A stretch of 64,000 nucleotides of DNA, taken from assembly GCA_033297075.1 (NCBI GenBank), contig MU858157.1, positions 59,589 through 123,588 on the forward strand, in the 5' to 3' direction. Position 1 is the stretch's first letter; the number at the start of each line of letters is the position of its first letter. This document shows, piece by piece, positions 24,601 to 35,420 of the stretch. The translations under genes and the position numbers were made by a program. Under the pieces are notes generated by a model. That model was given only the letters and a program-made list of their open reading frames with translations. It was not told where the DNA came from and made no database searches. The DNA comes from Rhypophila decipiens. Lineage: Eukaryota; Ascomycota; Sordariomycetes; Sordariales; Naviculisporaceae.

Positions 24601-25621
24601 ATGCCCCGCCATTCTGAACCCCAAGATCTTTGGCCTCTTGCGCGACCACCCTCGACCTCCCGCACAACGAACATTCACCCTGATCGCCAAAGGTCTGCAG
24701 GCTCTCGCGAACCTCTCGACCATCGGCAAGAAGGAGACATGGATGGAGCCCATGAACCGCTTTTTGAACACTCAGCGACAGCCGTTCAGGGACTTTCTCG
24801 ATACCGTATGCTCGATTCCAGCTGAGCGCACCAATGTCGTCCTATCGGCTTCCTATTCAACGCCAATCACCATCCTCGGCCGCCTCACCCCGGTTGCCCG
24901 CGAGGGGTTCCCCTCGGTGCCTTACCTTGTCGATCATGCCAGGAACTTTGCCGCCTTGGTGAACTTGTGGGTGGAAGCGCACCCAGCGACTACCAGTGAG
25001 TCGCAGGTTTTCGAGGGCGACCTCCTCGAGTTCCATACCAAGTGTCTTGAGCTTCACCAACGGGCCATGGAGTGCTTTGCTCGGGTTGAAAGTCTGCGCT
25101 CGGCTGAGACCGCGAGCCAGGCGACCGAAGACCAGCTCAGCGTGACGGACGCCATGGACCGCGTCCATCTCGGCGACATGTTAGGCAGCCTGGCATCATC
25201 GCAGAATAGCTCGGCCGTATGGGTCGAGAATGAGATGCGTCCTCCGGGCTCGTCGGGCAGCGATATCGAGGGAGGAGGCGCTGCTGCTTCCGCTTTCGTT
25301 GGCGCAACTTCTCGGGAAACGACGCGGCAGCATCATAGTCCTGAGTCGAGCTCGCTACGCCAGGTCTCCAAGGGCAACGGAGCTTCGTATCCAGGTAGCG
25401 AGACTGTCCGAGGACTACGCAATGGAATGCACCCACGGAAATTCCTAAGCGGTTTTATTCGCAAGACACGAACAGCATCGCCTGATCATTTTGGGCCCCA
25501 TGCGGCATTCAAGCCACCGAGTGTTGGGAAAGAACGGGAGCGAGAAAACGAGCGAGAGAAAGATATAGAGAGGATCAAGGCACGGTCTGAAGCCTGGCAA
25601 GGGGATGTGACTTCGCGTTGA
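21659..25621 (+). CDS. Ras GTPase-activating protein, BUD2/CLA2-like
   Basis: GTPase-activating protein for a Ras-type GTPase; the yeast relative Bud2/Cla2 acts on Rsr1/Bud1 in polarity and bud-site choice, so a role in hyphal polarity is inferred. One uninterrupted frame of 1320 codons. Residues 1-285 are Ser/Pro-rich and disordered. A PH-like region follows (about 300-560). Then comes a C2 domain at about 600-715, with YLAEIILDGEVRARTTT and KNPFWREDAVF. The RasGAP domain spans about 740-1080. It has the arginine finger in LLFRGNSLL (Arg864), the structural motif FLFLRFLCPAILNP (Arg979) and FTLIAKGLQALANL. The tail from about 1190 is low complexity, ending in a Glu/Arg-rich helix. Met1 is followed by several other Met (10, 19, 24), so the exact start is open. 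The absence of introns in 4 kb contrasts with its neighbours. Confidence 0.93.
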   Translation: MILRPSLPWMRPVQRLASMLPAEMGERAPGSLGGAPHGGSGTIGPSERSAQTSMLPPVAEVPSSHGMERLSTSNLRSSHRAGNINTQQSTMRVVTPEPSDVSVDALERNSGAVAQMPRGFGSRSPQTSPRSLGSSGPPPLPARRQGLVFNNNTFSGPFDSSASSSQPPPRQPSFRPRTHTMDGAFRQQLAPAIETRNRVGSFSSSGSLSVTDDLRLPPLQQPFESYRPPDLHVSTGVPASRDRKPSARSRLTKRPSSRPSSPLSSPPPSVDSLPLPIPTNDANRVLLLMKNLCGRMRGEVEYQRDAGGPWRSGICYIEEDRGSLMFDSGENGPFHTPLISDLRGCRVLPTSWSGQDQRCLEITASHASTAILLRPLVSAELDLWLAALLCWQQLRPSGAKSPSMRLGNGPSSARPEIRHRTSTSGLREGSIIKVGKVLLWDKGAATSPRAIVKRPSTRDLRSSQTSWRKVSCILQDNGEFKLMTENDVSVLSVIELSQLARSAVQQLDKSVLDEDHCLAIFPIYASTSTQLSIFRPVYISLESRVLFEVWFVLLRAFTIPDIYAIHPANGGQVYEVTNLNEEPVGEAFRIEKTIVVRITEAKIKSRTLIADGGSVDRYGRGSGHQDSAIGNYLAEIILDGEVRARTTTKMDTKNPFWREDAVFSDLPATLPYLSILLKKVEPNSEGFSHQLQATLGLPKTGNFTEVVCGSVDIPLHQLDRGKDHEQWLQIYDDKQISIGTMFVKVHHEEIVVLFQKNYLPLSVLLHRFSSGLTAQITHALPGSLRRLAEIFLNIFQVSNSTADWLMNMVEEEIDGIGNQAVMKKPPRFSQRLRSNESVESTSDREQIVRDMGKSLQGEANLLFRGNSLLTQALEFHMRRLGKEYLEETLADKINEINEMDPDCEVDPSKIHHADDIEKHWNLLIQLTTEIWECISSSAARLPAELRQILKYIRAVAEDRYGDFLRTVSYTSVSGFLFLRFLCPAILNPKIFGLLRDHPRPPAQRTFTLIAKGLQALANLSTIGKKETWMEPMNRFLNTQRQPFRDFLDTVCSIPAERTNVVLSASYSTPITILGRLTPVAREGFPSVPYLVDHARNFAALVNLWVEAHPATTSESQVFEGDLLEFHTKCLELHQRAMECFARVESLRSAETASQATEDQLSVTDAMDRVHLGDMLGSLASSQNSSAVWVENEMRPPGSSGSDIEGGGAAASAFVGATSRETTRQHHSPESSSLRQVSKGNGASYPGSETVRGLRNGMHPRKFLSGFIRKTRTASPDHFGPHAAFKPPSVGKERERENEREKDIERIKARSEAWQGDVTSR

Positions 25622-25975
25622 GGTTTGCGACACAGTATCGGCGAGACTTGCTCTCAAACGGGACAGCGAGAGCGTTCCTTGAGATGGTTGGATAGGGCAA
25701 GGACTCACTGCCACGTGGGGTGGGGATATTCATTGTCAATATTTACAGGCTGGTATATTATCAGGTTCATATACACACACCACATATCATGAATTCTGGC
25801 TCACAGGAGAATAAATTAAATTTCCATTTTTTTTTTTCAACTGAACCAAGGGAGGCAAGGAAAAGGAAATAGCCCGTATGCCAACGCCGCTTGACCACCG
25901 TTCCCTTTGATATCGTAAAATCCACAAACAACGCCTAAACGGGAGCGTTTCGATACTTGCTTTGGTACCCAGCAA
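25622..25975. other. Convergent 3' ends of RasGAP and cyclophilin 40 genes
   Basis: About 350 bases with both 3' UTRs, including a T-run near 25829 that on the - strand is an A-run. No gene is present. Confidence 0.6.
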
Positions 25976-27169
25976 CTAAGTGAAGAACTTCTTGTACGCC
26001 GCCTTTTCTTTGGCAAGTCTCGCGCTGGCGGCCTTCTTGACCGCCGCAAGTTCGGCAAGGATGGCCGCGTCCTCGGGTGCCAGAGCCTTGGCCTGCTCCA
26101 GACTCTCCAGCGCAGCATCTTCGTCCTTCAACCTCACATGTGCGTATCCCTTACGATATAGTGCCTTGGCCTTGTCCTTGTCGGAGATGCCCGCCACTGC
26201 CAAAGCGTTATCAGCGGCACGAACGCAGTCCTCCCAAGCACCCAGCTTCATATTCATCAGCGCAGCGTTGCTATTCAGCGAGATGCGGATAGCATCCATC
26301 TTGGATTTTGTATCAGCCGGCTCATTGTCGAGATCGGGGTCCTCGTTGAGATATCGCAGTCCCTTCTGATACTTGTCAAGTGCCACACTCAGGTCACCGG
26401 CCTTGAAAGCCTTGTTTCCGAAATCCTTGCAGTCGGAGGCAATCTTGAGAATGCGCGCAGCCGGCAGAGCCTGGTCATTATTCACCTCGTCTTCGGGAAA
26501 GTCTTCGTACTCGTCTCCGTAGGCATCGGCGGTCTTGGTTTCCGCAAACACTGCGTCTCCTTCTGACAGCTCACCACAATCGGAGATGATGGCATCCTTG
26601 GAAGGCTTGTCGTTCTGTGTCGTCAGGTTCTCGATTTGTCGCACAACAGACTTGCCACTCAGGACTTGGCCGAACACGACGTGCTTGCCATCCAAGTGAG
26701 GGGTCGGGACGGTAGTGATGAAGAACTGGGAGCCGTTGGTGTCTTGGATTCAAACACACATGTCAGCGCGGGCTCGGTGATTTAAACAGAGAAGGTGATC
26801 AAACTCACTTGGTCCAGCATTGGCCATGGAAAGAAGGAATGGGCGGTCGTGCTTCAATGTAAGGTTCTCATCCTCAAACTTGGCGCCATATATAGACTCG
26901 CCACCGGTACCGTTGCCAGCAGTGAAGTCACCTCCTTGGATCATGAACTGCTTGATCACACGGTGGAAGATGGAGCCTTTGTAGTGCAAAGGCTTGCCCA
27001 TCTTCCCCTCGCCCTTCTCGCCAGTACACAATGCGCGGAAGTTCTCTGCGGTCTTGGGCACTAGGTCGTTGTAGAGCTCAAATGTGATGCGGCCGGCAAG
27101 CTTGCCCCCGATTGTGACGTCGAAGAAGACGCGGGTGCGACCCTTCTTAGCTTCCTCGTTGGCGGCCAT
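25976..27169 (-). CDS. Cyclophilin 40: peptidyl-prolyl isomerase with TPR domain
   Basis: Hsp90 co-chaperone of the Cyp40 family (yeast Cpr6/Cpr7): a peptidyl-prolyl cis-trans isomerase joined to TPR repeats that bind the Hsp90 C-terminus. Exons 27169-26809 and 26742-25976 give 375 residues, the usual length. The N-terminal cyclophilin domain (about 10-178) has [18 protein letters not shown] and, over the splice, [11 protein letters not shown]. The position that is Trp in cyclophilin A is His here ([13 protein letters not shown]), as in other Cyp40 proteins, which bind cyclosporin A less tightly. The TPR region covers about 215-360, with [32 protein letters not shown] and [13 protein letters not shown]; a Lys/Ala-rich helix ends in AYKKFFT. 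The intron starts GTGAGT and ends on AAG, required to keep the NTNGSQ motif; it splits the conserved core of the isomerase. Confidence 0.96.
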
Positions 27170-27952
27170 GGTGATGTGTAGTTGTTCTAGGCAAATTACC
27201 GAAGCAACGCTCGGGAAGGGCTGATTTTGTCGGACATGTTAGTCTTGAAGATGGCAGATCCCCGACAGGGACTCTGATTAGGATGTTGGCAGCTTACGGT
27301 TCAGATGAGCTTTTTCTACCGTGTTGTGTGAGTAAATGGAAGTACCTATCGCAATAGCTGCTAGCTGAGCGTTAGTTTGCGCCGGATTTGGAACCGGGAT
27401 GGTGGGTGGAAGGGCCGTGAGGGTGAGGGAGAGTAGCTAAATTACGTTCACAGAAGCAATTGATATGGAAGAAAAGATCAGACTGCAGCTGCTACAGTAT
27501 TGTAGAATTTTATGTGTACGGATAGTTAACGATACAAAGCGCAGTGGTAGTTAGCTAGAACCAAGCATCGGCTTGAAGGCGGGGCGGCTGGTGCTCAGAG
27601 TTTCGTGAACATTCGAAATGGTGGGGTTGTCAAGGGTTCGGTGCTTCTGGGTTCTGGACCTCCGACCAACTGGACGGACCCGAGCCCCGGGGGTATCCGC
27701 CCCCACAGAGCCACAAGGCTTCCCGCGAAAGTTTGCACCCAGTGGAATGAAGCGGCTGAGGTCACCTTGTGACGCTTTGGCCATGTGGATGGAAAGCACC
27801 AATGAAATGCTCGATTGAGTTTTGATGTTGACTTGCAGGCCGTGTTCAGCTGAACTCATCACAAGCGTGGGATGGGATATCCATACCATTTTTTATGACT
27901 GAGTATCCGTGTCCTACCAGTTGATGATTCAATTCCCATTCCTTGTGAACAG
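27170..27952. other. Intergenic, upstream of cyclophilin 40
   Basis: This holds the promoter of cyclophilin 40 and the 3' flank of the deacylase gene on the same strand. The frame 27551-27889 (-) has no domain pattern. No gene is supported. Confidence 0.55.
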
Positions 27953-28816
27953 CTAATTAGCTGTTTTCGACGTGTCTTCGCCCTTCTCTACGAACGATTG
28001 CTTCTGTTGTGGCTTTTGCGGCTTCTGCGACTTTTCCGGGTTTTCTTTCGGAGACGCAGATATCTCGAGGGTGACCTAATCGCAGATTAACAGACAAGCC
28101 TCACCAAAGAAAAGGAGTAGGCTGCGGACCGGCCCATCGTTGACCAAAGCAACTTCCATCATGGCCTGGAAAACACCATCTTTGACCCGGTCGGCAACGT
28201 AACCCTCTTGCACTTTGCGTTGAAAGAGCAGGTAAAGGTCCTTTGCCGCGTTACCCCCCAAGGCTCCATGAAAATCTGGCTTGTTGCCCTTTTTCGTGGA
28301 TGCTAACAGCGTAAACTGAGATACTGCAGTCACATACAGGTAGTCAGAAAGAGCCCTATCTGGTAGTGCGGCTGGAAAATCTTCTGCTCTCGATGTACTC
28401 GTAGATACTCACCGCAGAGGACTTCACCATTGATATCCTGGACATTTCTCTTCCACTAACTCTCACCATGTCAGTCAGGCGTTGCCGCTACTAATAACAC
28501 AAAGGGACTGAGGAGAATGTGATGCTTTACACGGCCACCTGAATCGTCGTCCCACAACTTCATATTCAAAACTTTCGCTGCGAGCGACTCGGCTTCCTTC
28601 TCGGTATCACCAGGAGCAACGGCTGCGAACACGAGAACGCCTTTCCCGATGGACGACACAACCTCCTGCTCAACCGTGACTGAGGCTGAGAGGACTCGCT
28701 GAAGAATGGCTAATATGGGGGAAACTGGGTTAGAGAATCATATCCCAGGAATCATAGATTCTGAATTCACTTTGTCCATGGCAAAGTGTATGGGCGGCAG
28801 GTCACAAACCCTTCAT
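27953..28816 (-). CDS. DTD1: D-aminoacyl-tRNA deacylase
   Basis: Removes D-amino acids wrongly charged to tRNA (also Gly from tRNA-Ala in the family), a translation-quality enzyme of the cytosol. Five exons are proposed: 28816-28810, 28709-28531, 28455-28413, 28323-28130 and 28075-27953, 181 residues. The first coding exon is only 7 nt (ATG AAG G), but it rebuilds the invariant MKAILQRV start exactly, and its intron has a CTAAC branch site. Family motifs follow: VSSIGKGVLVF, KVLNMKLWDD, DINGEVLCVSQFTLLA (catalytic SQFTLLA) and GALGGNAAKDLY. The last intron is needed to make the conserved VNDGPVT, but its donor, GTCCGC, is poor; if it is kept, the chain ends GEACLLICD after GPVRSLLLFF. The spliced tail is Lys/Gln/Pro-rich and not part of the fold. 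Enzyme identity is secure; the C-end is less so. Confidence 0.92.
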
Positions 28817-29084
28817 ATTTGAAATGGCGTGCTGGGAGTCTATCGGTAGCTCGGTTATTCAGGGGTGATAGGATCTCGATCGATTCAAATCGCTCAAAGG
28901 TTCTGTGGCGGCGTGGATATCGGATGATGGAGAGGGCTTGATGATGTGCCGGTATGGATTTAATGCTGACGCGGTACGGATACCGATTCTGTTGGGGAGG
29001 GGAGCTAACATGGAAAATGCGCCTTGGCAAGAACAAGTTGTTACAGGTTATCGTTACAGATCCCACCCAAAAGCCGTCCACGTC

Positions 29085-29096
29085 TCCACGCGTGGA
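29085..29096. repeat. 12-bp perfect palindrome
   Basis: tccacgcgtgga is its own reverse complement. It sits next to a second, longer palindrome between the divergent DTD1 and NOT3 genes and contains the ACGCGT core seen in MluI-box-like sites. Confidence 0.6.
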
Positions 29097-29097
29097 G

Positions 29098-29115
29098 TGT
29101 AGTGTATACACTACA
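29098..29115. repeat. 18-bp perfect palindrome
   Basis: tgtagtgtatacactaca is its own reverse complement, with a 9-bp arm and no loop. It could bind a dimeric regulator; no function can be read from the sequence. Confidence 0.65.
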
Positions 29116-30134
29116 TTATCCGTATTAGTGGGATAATCAGTCGCTCCCAGCCTCTGGGCAATCGATTACGCTCACATGTAGATGTTGTGCCAATGCTGAT
29201 CTCCTGATTCCGAAGTGTCTGGATAATGGCATTTTAACCTTCACCATTTGCCGTAACCCGGGAATTGGTACAGTACATGTGATTCACGCCGCAGCGAAAG
29301 ATCGTAGAAGCAACCGTAAATCACACACCTTCTAGGTCCTCTCTAGACACAACCAACGTTAAGTACCACACTGCCCAGTAGCTACCGGTACCGAATGTTA
29401 AAAGCTCTGTACGAATTCTGGGCGGGCGTTGGCGCGTGTTTCGAATCTGGTAACCAAATAGGGCACTTTAACAGCTCTGCTAAGATGGTCACGGTATTGC
29501 TGAGAATTATGCGCTGGATAAAGAAACGCTCTTAACTGAGCCGTTACTACACGTACTGCAGTGTAAAGATGGAAGGTCTAAGAGTCTTGGCGGTCACGGG
29601 CCACTTCACGCTCCCGTCTTGCGGCTGGGTTCGGGCTGGGGTTGCAAACAGGGAAATTAGGAACAGCGCAGGTGCCAGCCGCGTTCAGCTCCAACACTTT
29701 GATTTGATGGTCTGTGTCCCATTTCCAACAGCTGCGTCTCAACTGACGACGACCGTCTTCAATCACCCATCGCCGCAATCAGGCAAAATATCAAACAACA
29801 TCGCCGTGACTTTAAGTCTGTTGGTGAAATAACAATAGCATTCCGCTGTTATCGTTTCGCGGTGAGTTCCGGCTTTCTGCGATCTGATCGGCTTTAGACT
29901 TTTTAACTTTCCACCAATTCGAGCTTGTTGCTAATAACCAAGGAAGCTCCCACAGGTCGTGCCACCACCACCCCTCCACGTCTCGATCTTCCCTTCTTCT
30001 ACCCTTCCCCTCCCTTCCCACAACGTTGGAAGGTTTTGAGAAGCAAAACTCAGTCATCCAAAAGGCAACAAAGCCCGCCATTTAAGACCCGTCTATCGAA
30101 TACCTCCGCCACAGAGCGGTGCCCCGACGACGAG

Positions 30135-32244
30135 ATGGCGGCGCGCAAACTCAATCAGGAGATTGAAAAATGCTTCAAGAAAGTCAACGAAGGCGTCGCT
30201 GAATTCGAGTCCATTTACGACAAGATCGAGCAGTCCAACAACCCGACGCAAAAGGACAAGCTAGAGGATAACCTCAAACGGGAGATCAAGAAGCTGCAAA
30301 GGCTCCGCGATCAGATCAAAACATGGGCTGCGAGCAATGATATCAAGGACAAGGGTCCTCTTTTAGAGCACCGGCGGCTGATAGAGACGGTTGGTCCGAT
30401 TACGGAATCTATGCATTGCTCAGTGCTAACAGTCTTGTGTCCAGCAAATGGAAAAGTTTAAAGCCGTGGAAAAGGCCATGAAGACGAAAGCGTACTCCAA
30501 AGAGGGCTTATCTGCAGCTGCCAAACTGGATCCCAAAGAGCAGGCCAAGGCGGAGGCGTGCGAATTTCTAGCGAACACGGTCGATGAGCTCGAATTGCAA
30601 ATCGAGCGGCTCGAGGCCGAAACCGAATCAATACAAGCCACGCTAAAAAAGGGCAAGGGACCTTCGGCCAAACTGGAACGTATTGCCGAGATCGAGAGCA
30701 TCATCGAGAGACACAAGTGGCACCAAGGGAAGCTGGAGCTTATACGACGGTGTCTTGAGAACGGTGGCGTCGACTCAGAACAGGTTAAGGAGCTGGAAGA
30801 GGAAATCTCCTACTATGTCGCGGAGGGAGACAAGGTCGACTGCGTTTACGACGAGGAGATGTACGATGCATTGAATCTGGAGGAGGATGAGGATGTCTTC
30901 GGCATGAATCTAGACAACGACAAGGGGTCCTCCCAGGATGCCCATTCGATTCAGGACGATGCTGCAGAGGCAGAATCCCGAAATGGACCAACTGCCCCTG
31001 CATCTCGCTCAACGCCTACGCCAGCAACTGCATCGTCTGGGAAACATCGCACGGTGCCGGCAGAAACAGCCGCCGCCGTTGCACCTGGACGCCGTCCATC
31101 AGCTCAACTCAAGTCGCCACTCCCGACACTGGCAACGGTCAACACCAATACATTGCCGACGATTGGCAGCGGGTCCTCGAGCACAATGAAGCCGGCGCCG
31201 ATACCACCGAGACCGGCTGGCGAGGGATTGAAGTATGCAAGCGCTGCAGCGGCCGCTGCTGCAAATGACAAGAACAATCTGGGCATCTCTCCCTTACCAC
31301 CACCTTCTACGCCTGGCGCCGGTATTTCCCCGTTACCAACAACACAGGCCAAGGCCAGTATGACCAATTCTCCAAGCTTGCCGATAGTGCAGCCCGTGGC
31401 TCAGGAGAAACCTCCAGCACCGGCGCCATCGACCGCGCCAGCGGCGAGTTCTTCGTTACCGTCGGTGTCGGGTAAGGCGGAGACGGCCCGTGCCGGAGGC
31501 TCCCGAGGCAAGGCGCCCACGCAGACGACCGCACTAGAACCTCCAAGCTCAACTACTAAAGGTATTATGCACACTCATGTTGGTCTTGTCACTTGTACTA
31601 ATCTGGTCTTAATAGCGCAAATAAATGGTGTTTCCAATGGAATCAAACCAATCACGGAGGAAGAGGAGGAAGAGTCCATCTACCATCTTCCAGAATCCTT
31701 GCGAGACTTGGTTGAGGCGTTTGAGGGGAACAAGAATAGGCCGGCCCCTATGACTGCGCCAGCAACGCAAAGAATGCAAGGTCTTTCAGAGGCAAGCAAG
31801 CCCCAAATGTTAGATGGCGAGATGGCCCGACACTACCACCCTGATGTCAAGTTCCATTCGCACGCTCAGTTCCCCCTTGAACCGTTGGCGATATTCGACG
31901 ACCCTCGGCTATATACTCGCATCGACCCGGATACGCTCTTTTATGTCTTTTACTATAAGCAAAAGACGTATCAACAGTACCTTGCGGCAAAGGCACTCAA
32001 AGACCAGAGCTGGAGATTCCACAAGCAGTATCAAACCTGGTTCCAGCGGCACGAAGAACCGAAGAACATCACGGAAGAGTTTGAACAAGGAACCTATCGT
32101 TTCTTTGATTACGAGAGCACGTGGTATGTTTTGACCTGAGCATTGGGTCTTTTAGGATGATATTTTGCTTACACGTGGACTAGGATGAACCGAAGGAAGG
32201 CAGACTTCAAGTTCGCCTACAAGTTTTTGGAGGACGACGTATAA
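30135..32244 (+). CDS. NOT3: CCR4-NOT complex subunit Not3 (Not3/Not5 family)
   Basis: Subunit of the CCR4-NOT complex, which shortens mRNA poly(A) tails and affects transcription. Four exons are proposed: 30135-30389, 30445-31561, 31616-32123 and 32184-32244, giving 646 residues. The N-terminal Not3 domain (about 1-235) is a long coiled coil, starting [20 protein letters not shown], with the conserved [18 protein letters not shown]. The middle (about 270-450) is Pro/Ala/Ser-rich and disordered. The C-terminal NOT2/3/5 box (about 510-646) shows [35 protein letters not shown] and, over the last intron, [20 protein letters not shown]. Introns have GT..AG ends; the second (54 nt) is in frame and its retention would only add 18 residues. 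The start ATG was chosen because it precedes the conserved first helix directly. Confidence 0.96.
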
Positions 32245-35200
32245 GCACGGCGTTCTGAGACTTGGCCTTTGGCTGCCGAATTATCACGTCTCCACGCCGG
32301 TACGGTTTCCGTTTCTTGGGCGCTTTGGGGTTCTCAATCATCGACATGAGGCTTGGTAGCCTGCGATGTTATTACTTTGTAGGATTAAACCGAAAGTAAA
32401 ATCAATCATGGTTCTACGCACCCACGTACGCATATGTGATGAATCACATTGCGATTGTGTTTTTAGATCATACGCACACCCCGGCTAAGGGTTGTCCTTT
32501 GCAGCTCCATGGTTAGTATATGAAAGGCCCATGAGGACATATCACGACCCGGCGTTTTTTGAGTTGTAGTCTCTTAAAAACGCCACGTCGCTCATACGGC
32601 GGTGGTCATGATGCACGTACTGTTGCCCGATCCGGACTCGTCATTTGGCGATAACTATTGAACAGAGAGAAGCCGGTGACGGCGTAAACTTCGGTCTCCG
32701 GACCCGTAGGGTATTATTACAAAGACAGACGCCCATCAAGAGTGCCCAAAACTCTTTCGGCTTTCTTGTTTTTCTTCTTGTCGAAGGGAGACAGACCTCC
32801 GTATCCTCCTTTGGCGTGCAGTACAGCCTTATCTTCGGCCAAGTTGACCTGAGGAGATCACAGTCTGTCCATTTTTATGGAGATGCCGTGAGAACTCCAA
32901 TCTCTTGTTCAAGGCCTAGAGCTCCCAGGTTTTAAAGCTATTCCCTTCCTTATCAGATACGGGTGCCGGTCATGTTCCGACGACCGAACCCGAAACTGAC
33001 TGCTGCCTTCGTTGTCGAAAGTGATACGAGATTGAGGCAGTGGACTTTATAATGTTCTGCAACATTGTTGGATCGGTGTCAAATCAGGAATTCTGGAAGG
33101 GCTCTCGGCGCTTCCCGCGTGCCCCACAGCCTTGTTCTCGAAGATGGAAAGATCTATCCATGCAGGCCATGATCGTTGACCGATGCCGATGCCGATGGTG
33201 ACATTGCTGGAGGTATCCACAATGTGGTGGAAAGGGCCGTAACCGTGAATGACCGTAATTGTGTATTGATACGCATGCATCGCGTTTTGTGGACCTTCCG
33301 TACTGTATTAATCCGACAAGCCCTGGAAGAGAACCTCGGTTCCCCGGATCGCCATAACACCCACACCTCAACCATCAACTGACCCCAAGTTCAACAACAG
33401 GTTCTGTAGCATCCGTATGCATAATAGCATCAGCAGCTCGCATCACAGCGCATCAGCAAAACCCACATCTTTGGGAAACCCTCTGGAAAGAGCTACCCCT
33501 ATGGACAACCGCCAAGCCAGAGCAGAATGCCTTTTGCCTTTTCGCCCACTCAGAGACGTCGGAGGTTAGGAGCGATGATGCCTTGGGCTATGCCTCGTCG
33601 AGTCACCTATGGGAATGCCGAAACAGGTGCACTTACACCCAACGCTGCTCACACACATATGTGTGCATCTCCAGGCTTCAGCGAATCAGGGCTTACCAAA
33701 CCTTCAGTTCCGAGCCATTTCACGCCATGCCCAAAACGTCATCAACGGGGCAGGGCATGACCTTCACCGAGATGCATGGAATCACTGAACGACGGTGGTC
33801 CAACCTTCGATTCTGGACTTCACCCCAATCCCATCCTCAGGCCCAAGCATGTCAAGTTGCATTCGCGAGTGGGGTCCCTCTTGGGACTCTAGGGTCTTCG
33901 CAGACTGCTCAGCCGCAATGGAGTCGGTTCGTTATCGCTTTCATTCTCCAACGCCAGCCTCACTACCGTCTGAGACACATTTTGTTCCTTCTCGTCCTGG
34001 GCCCGCGCTCCGCGTTCCGGACCGTTATCAACAGAATCGAAAACTCCCTTCCCCGTTGGCCATGGCCTCTTTGAGGATTCGTATGGGAGCTTGGAGGTCT
34101 CCATAAAGAATTCATGCCAAATGGACACATGGATTCCTCTTTGGGCCACGGCGCTCTGGAAGTTGTTCCTTGAGCCCACATTCTTGCTGTGGCAGACTGT
34201 ATTCTACGAGTGTAGAGAGGTCGGGTTTGCTGTGTGTAGAAGGACTGGCCAAGCGCAGGTTGATCCGTTCATTCCGTGTGTACTCGGGAGATGCCACATA
34301 ACTGCTCTAGTTCTATGCCTTCAAGCAGCCTTATGCCCACGGTAACCTCAAGGCTCCTCAGTGGGGTTCTCTTTCACCTCCGTCTCTGCGCTCGCTTCTC
34401 TGTTCTTCTCCCCCCCTTTACCGCCCTGACTGAGCAGATCCGGGTTCTATTATCGCCTCATATTCCCAAGGTGAGCTTACCGTCTTTCCTTTTTGGCATC
34501 TGCCTTTGGGTCAGCCTGTGAGGCGGCATACAAGCACTGGGTCCCAGACGCCAAAAAAATGCCGATATCTCCTTTTCTTATTGGCAAGAGCCATGACCTT
34601 CGAAACCCCTTCACTCGTTGGCCTGTTAGACGCTCACAGACTCCTCGTCTAAGCCTCTCTGATATCCCCACACATCACCCAATATCAAGATAGTGATGCC
34701 GCTTCAAACTAGCTCCACCACTTGCAACAGAACAGGCTATGAGGTACTGGGTGTAGTCGCCATGCGACTCTACCAGGCTCGATTAGCTTGGATTTCTTCC
34801 TTTCCGGTTGACACAAACAAGCGTTCGGTGTGGCTGAGACGCTCCGGCTCCCCAGAAGCAAGTTGAGCCTCCTTGGTTGTCCGTACGGCAGGGAGGATGG
34901 GGACGTTTGGCTTTAAAGTAGATGTATCTTCTGCGGTTTAAGGCCTCGAACCGCTTTACAATAATCCATGTGCTGAACCCCAAAGTTTCAAAGTGAAAAA
35001 AATATAAACCTAATTCGTCACGACTGCTCGCCTCACCTACGGTGAAGAAAAGTGTTCTTCCCGCTTCACTTCTTTCTCGGACCCCGGAGTAGCCACGGCT
35101 TCCTTTCAAGATATAAGCCTTCTATCATCCACCACCCACTGCCCGTGATAGTTCAATTCTGCCTCCGCGACTTGAGGCTTGATCAGATTTTGCGCCGCTA

Positions 35201-35420
35201 CCCCGATCCGAGCCCTAAGTCTTGCTCTCATCTTCCTCTTTTCCTGTCCAGTATTCGGTGAATTCAGTCGATATTGTGTAAGTGTTCCCACCCTGGGCCT
35301 GTCGTACAGCGGATTGCCCGTCTTTACATGTCCTCTGCTTACGAGTGCTCACCTCGTCATAGTGGATAGGATTTCGAACGGATAACTGGAACACGGCACG
35401 GTTTAGTCTGCACTGTCGTC
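32245..35420. other. Long intergenic stretch upstream of the C2H2 gene
   Basis: About 3.2 kb. Overlapping frames at 33583-34074 (+) and 33889-34179 (-) have no recognisable pattern, and only one of the two strands could be coding. The last 500 bases may be a 5' leader with an intron (gtaagtg at about 35280). No gene can be supported. Confidence 0.5.

Larger units (their letters stand above)
28817..30134. other. Intergenic, divergent upstream region of DTD1 and NOT3
   Basis: About 1.3 kb between two head-to-head housekeeping genes. It holds two adjacent perfect palindromes (29085-29115) and a pyrimidine-rich tract just before NOT3 (about 29960-30025), as often seen before fungal transcription starts. 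No gene is seen. Confidence 0.6.

Noticed and set aside
33583..34179. Overlapping frames on both strands
   Set aside because: Neither shows domains, and the frame openness on both strands suggests chance in GC-rich DNA.
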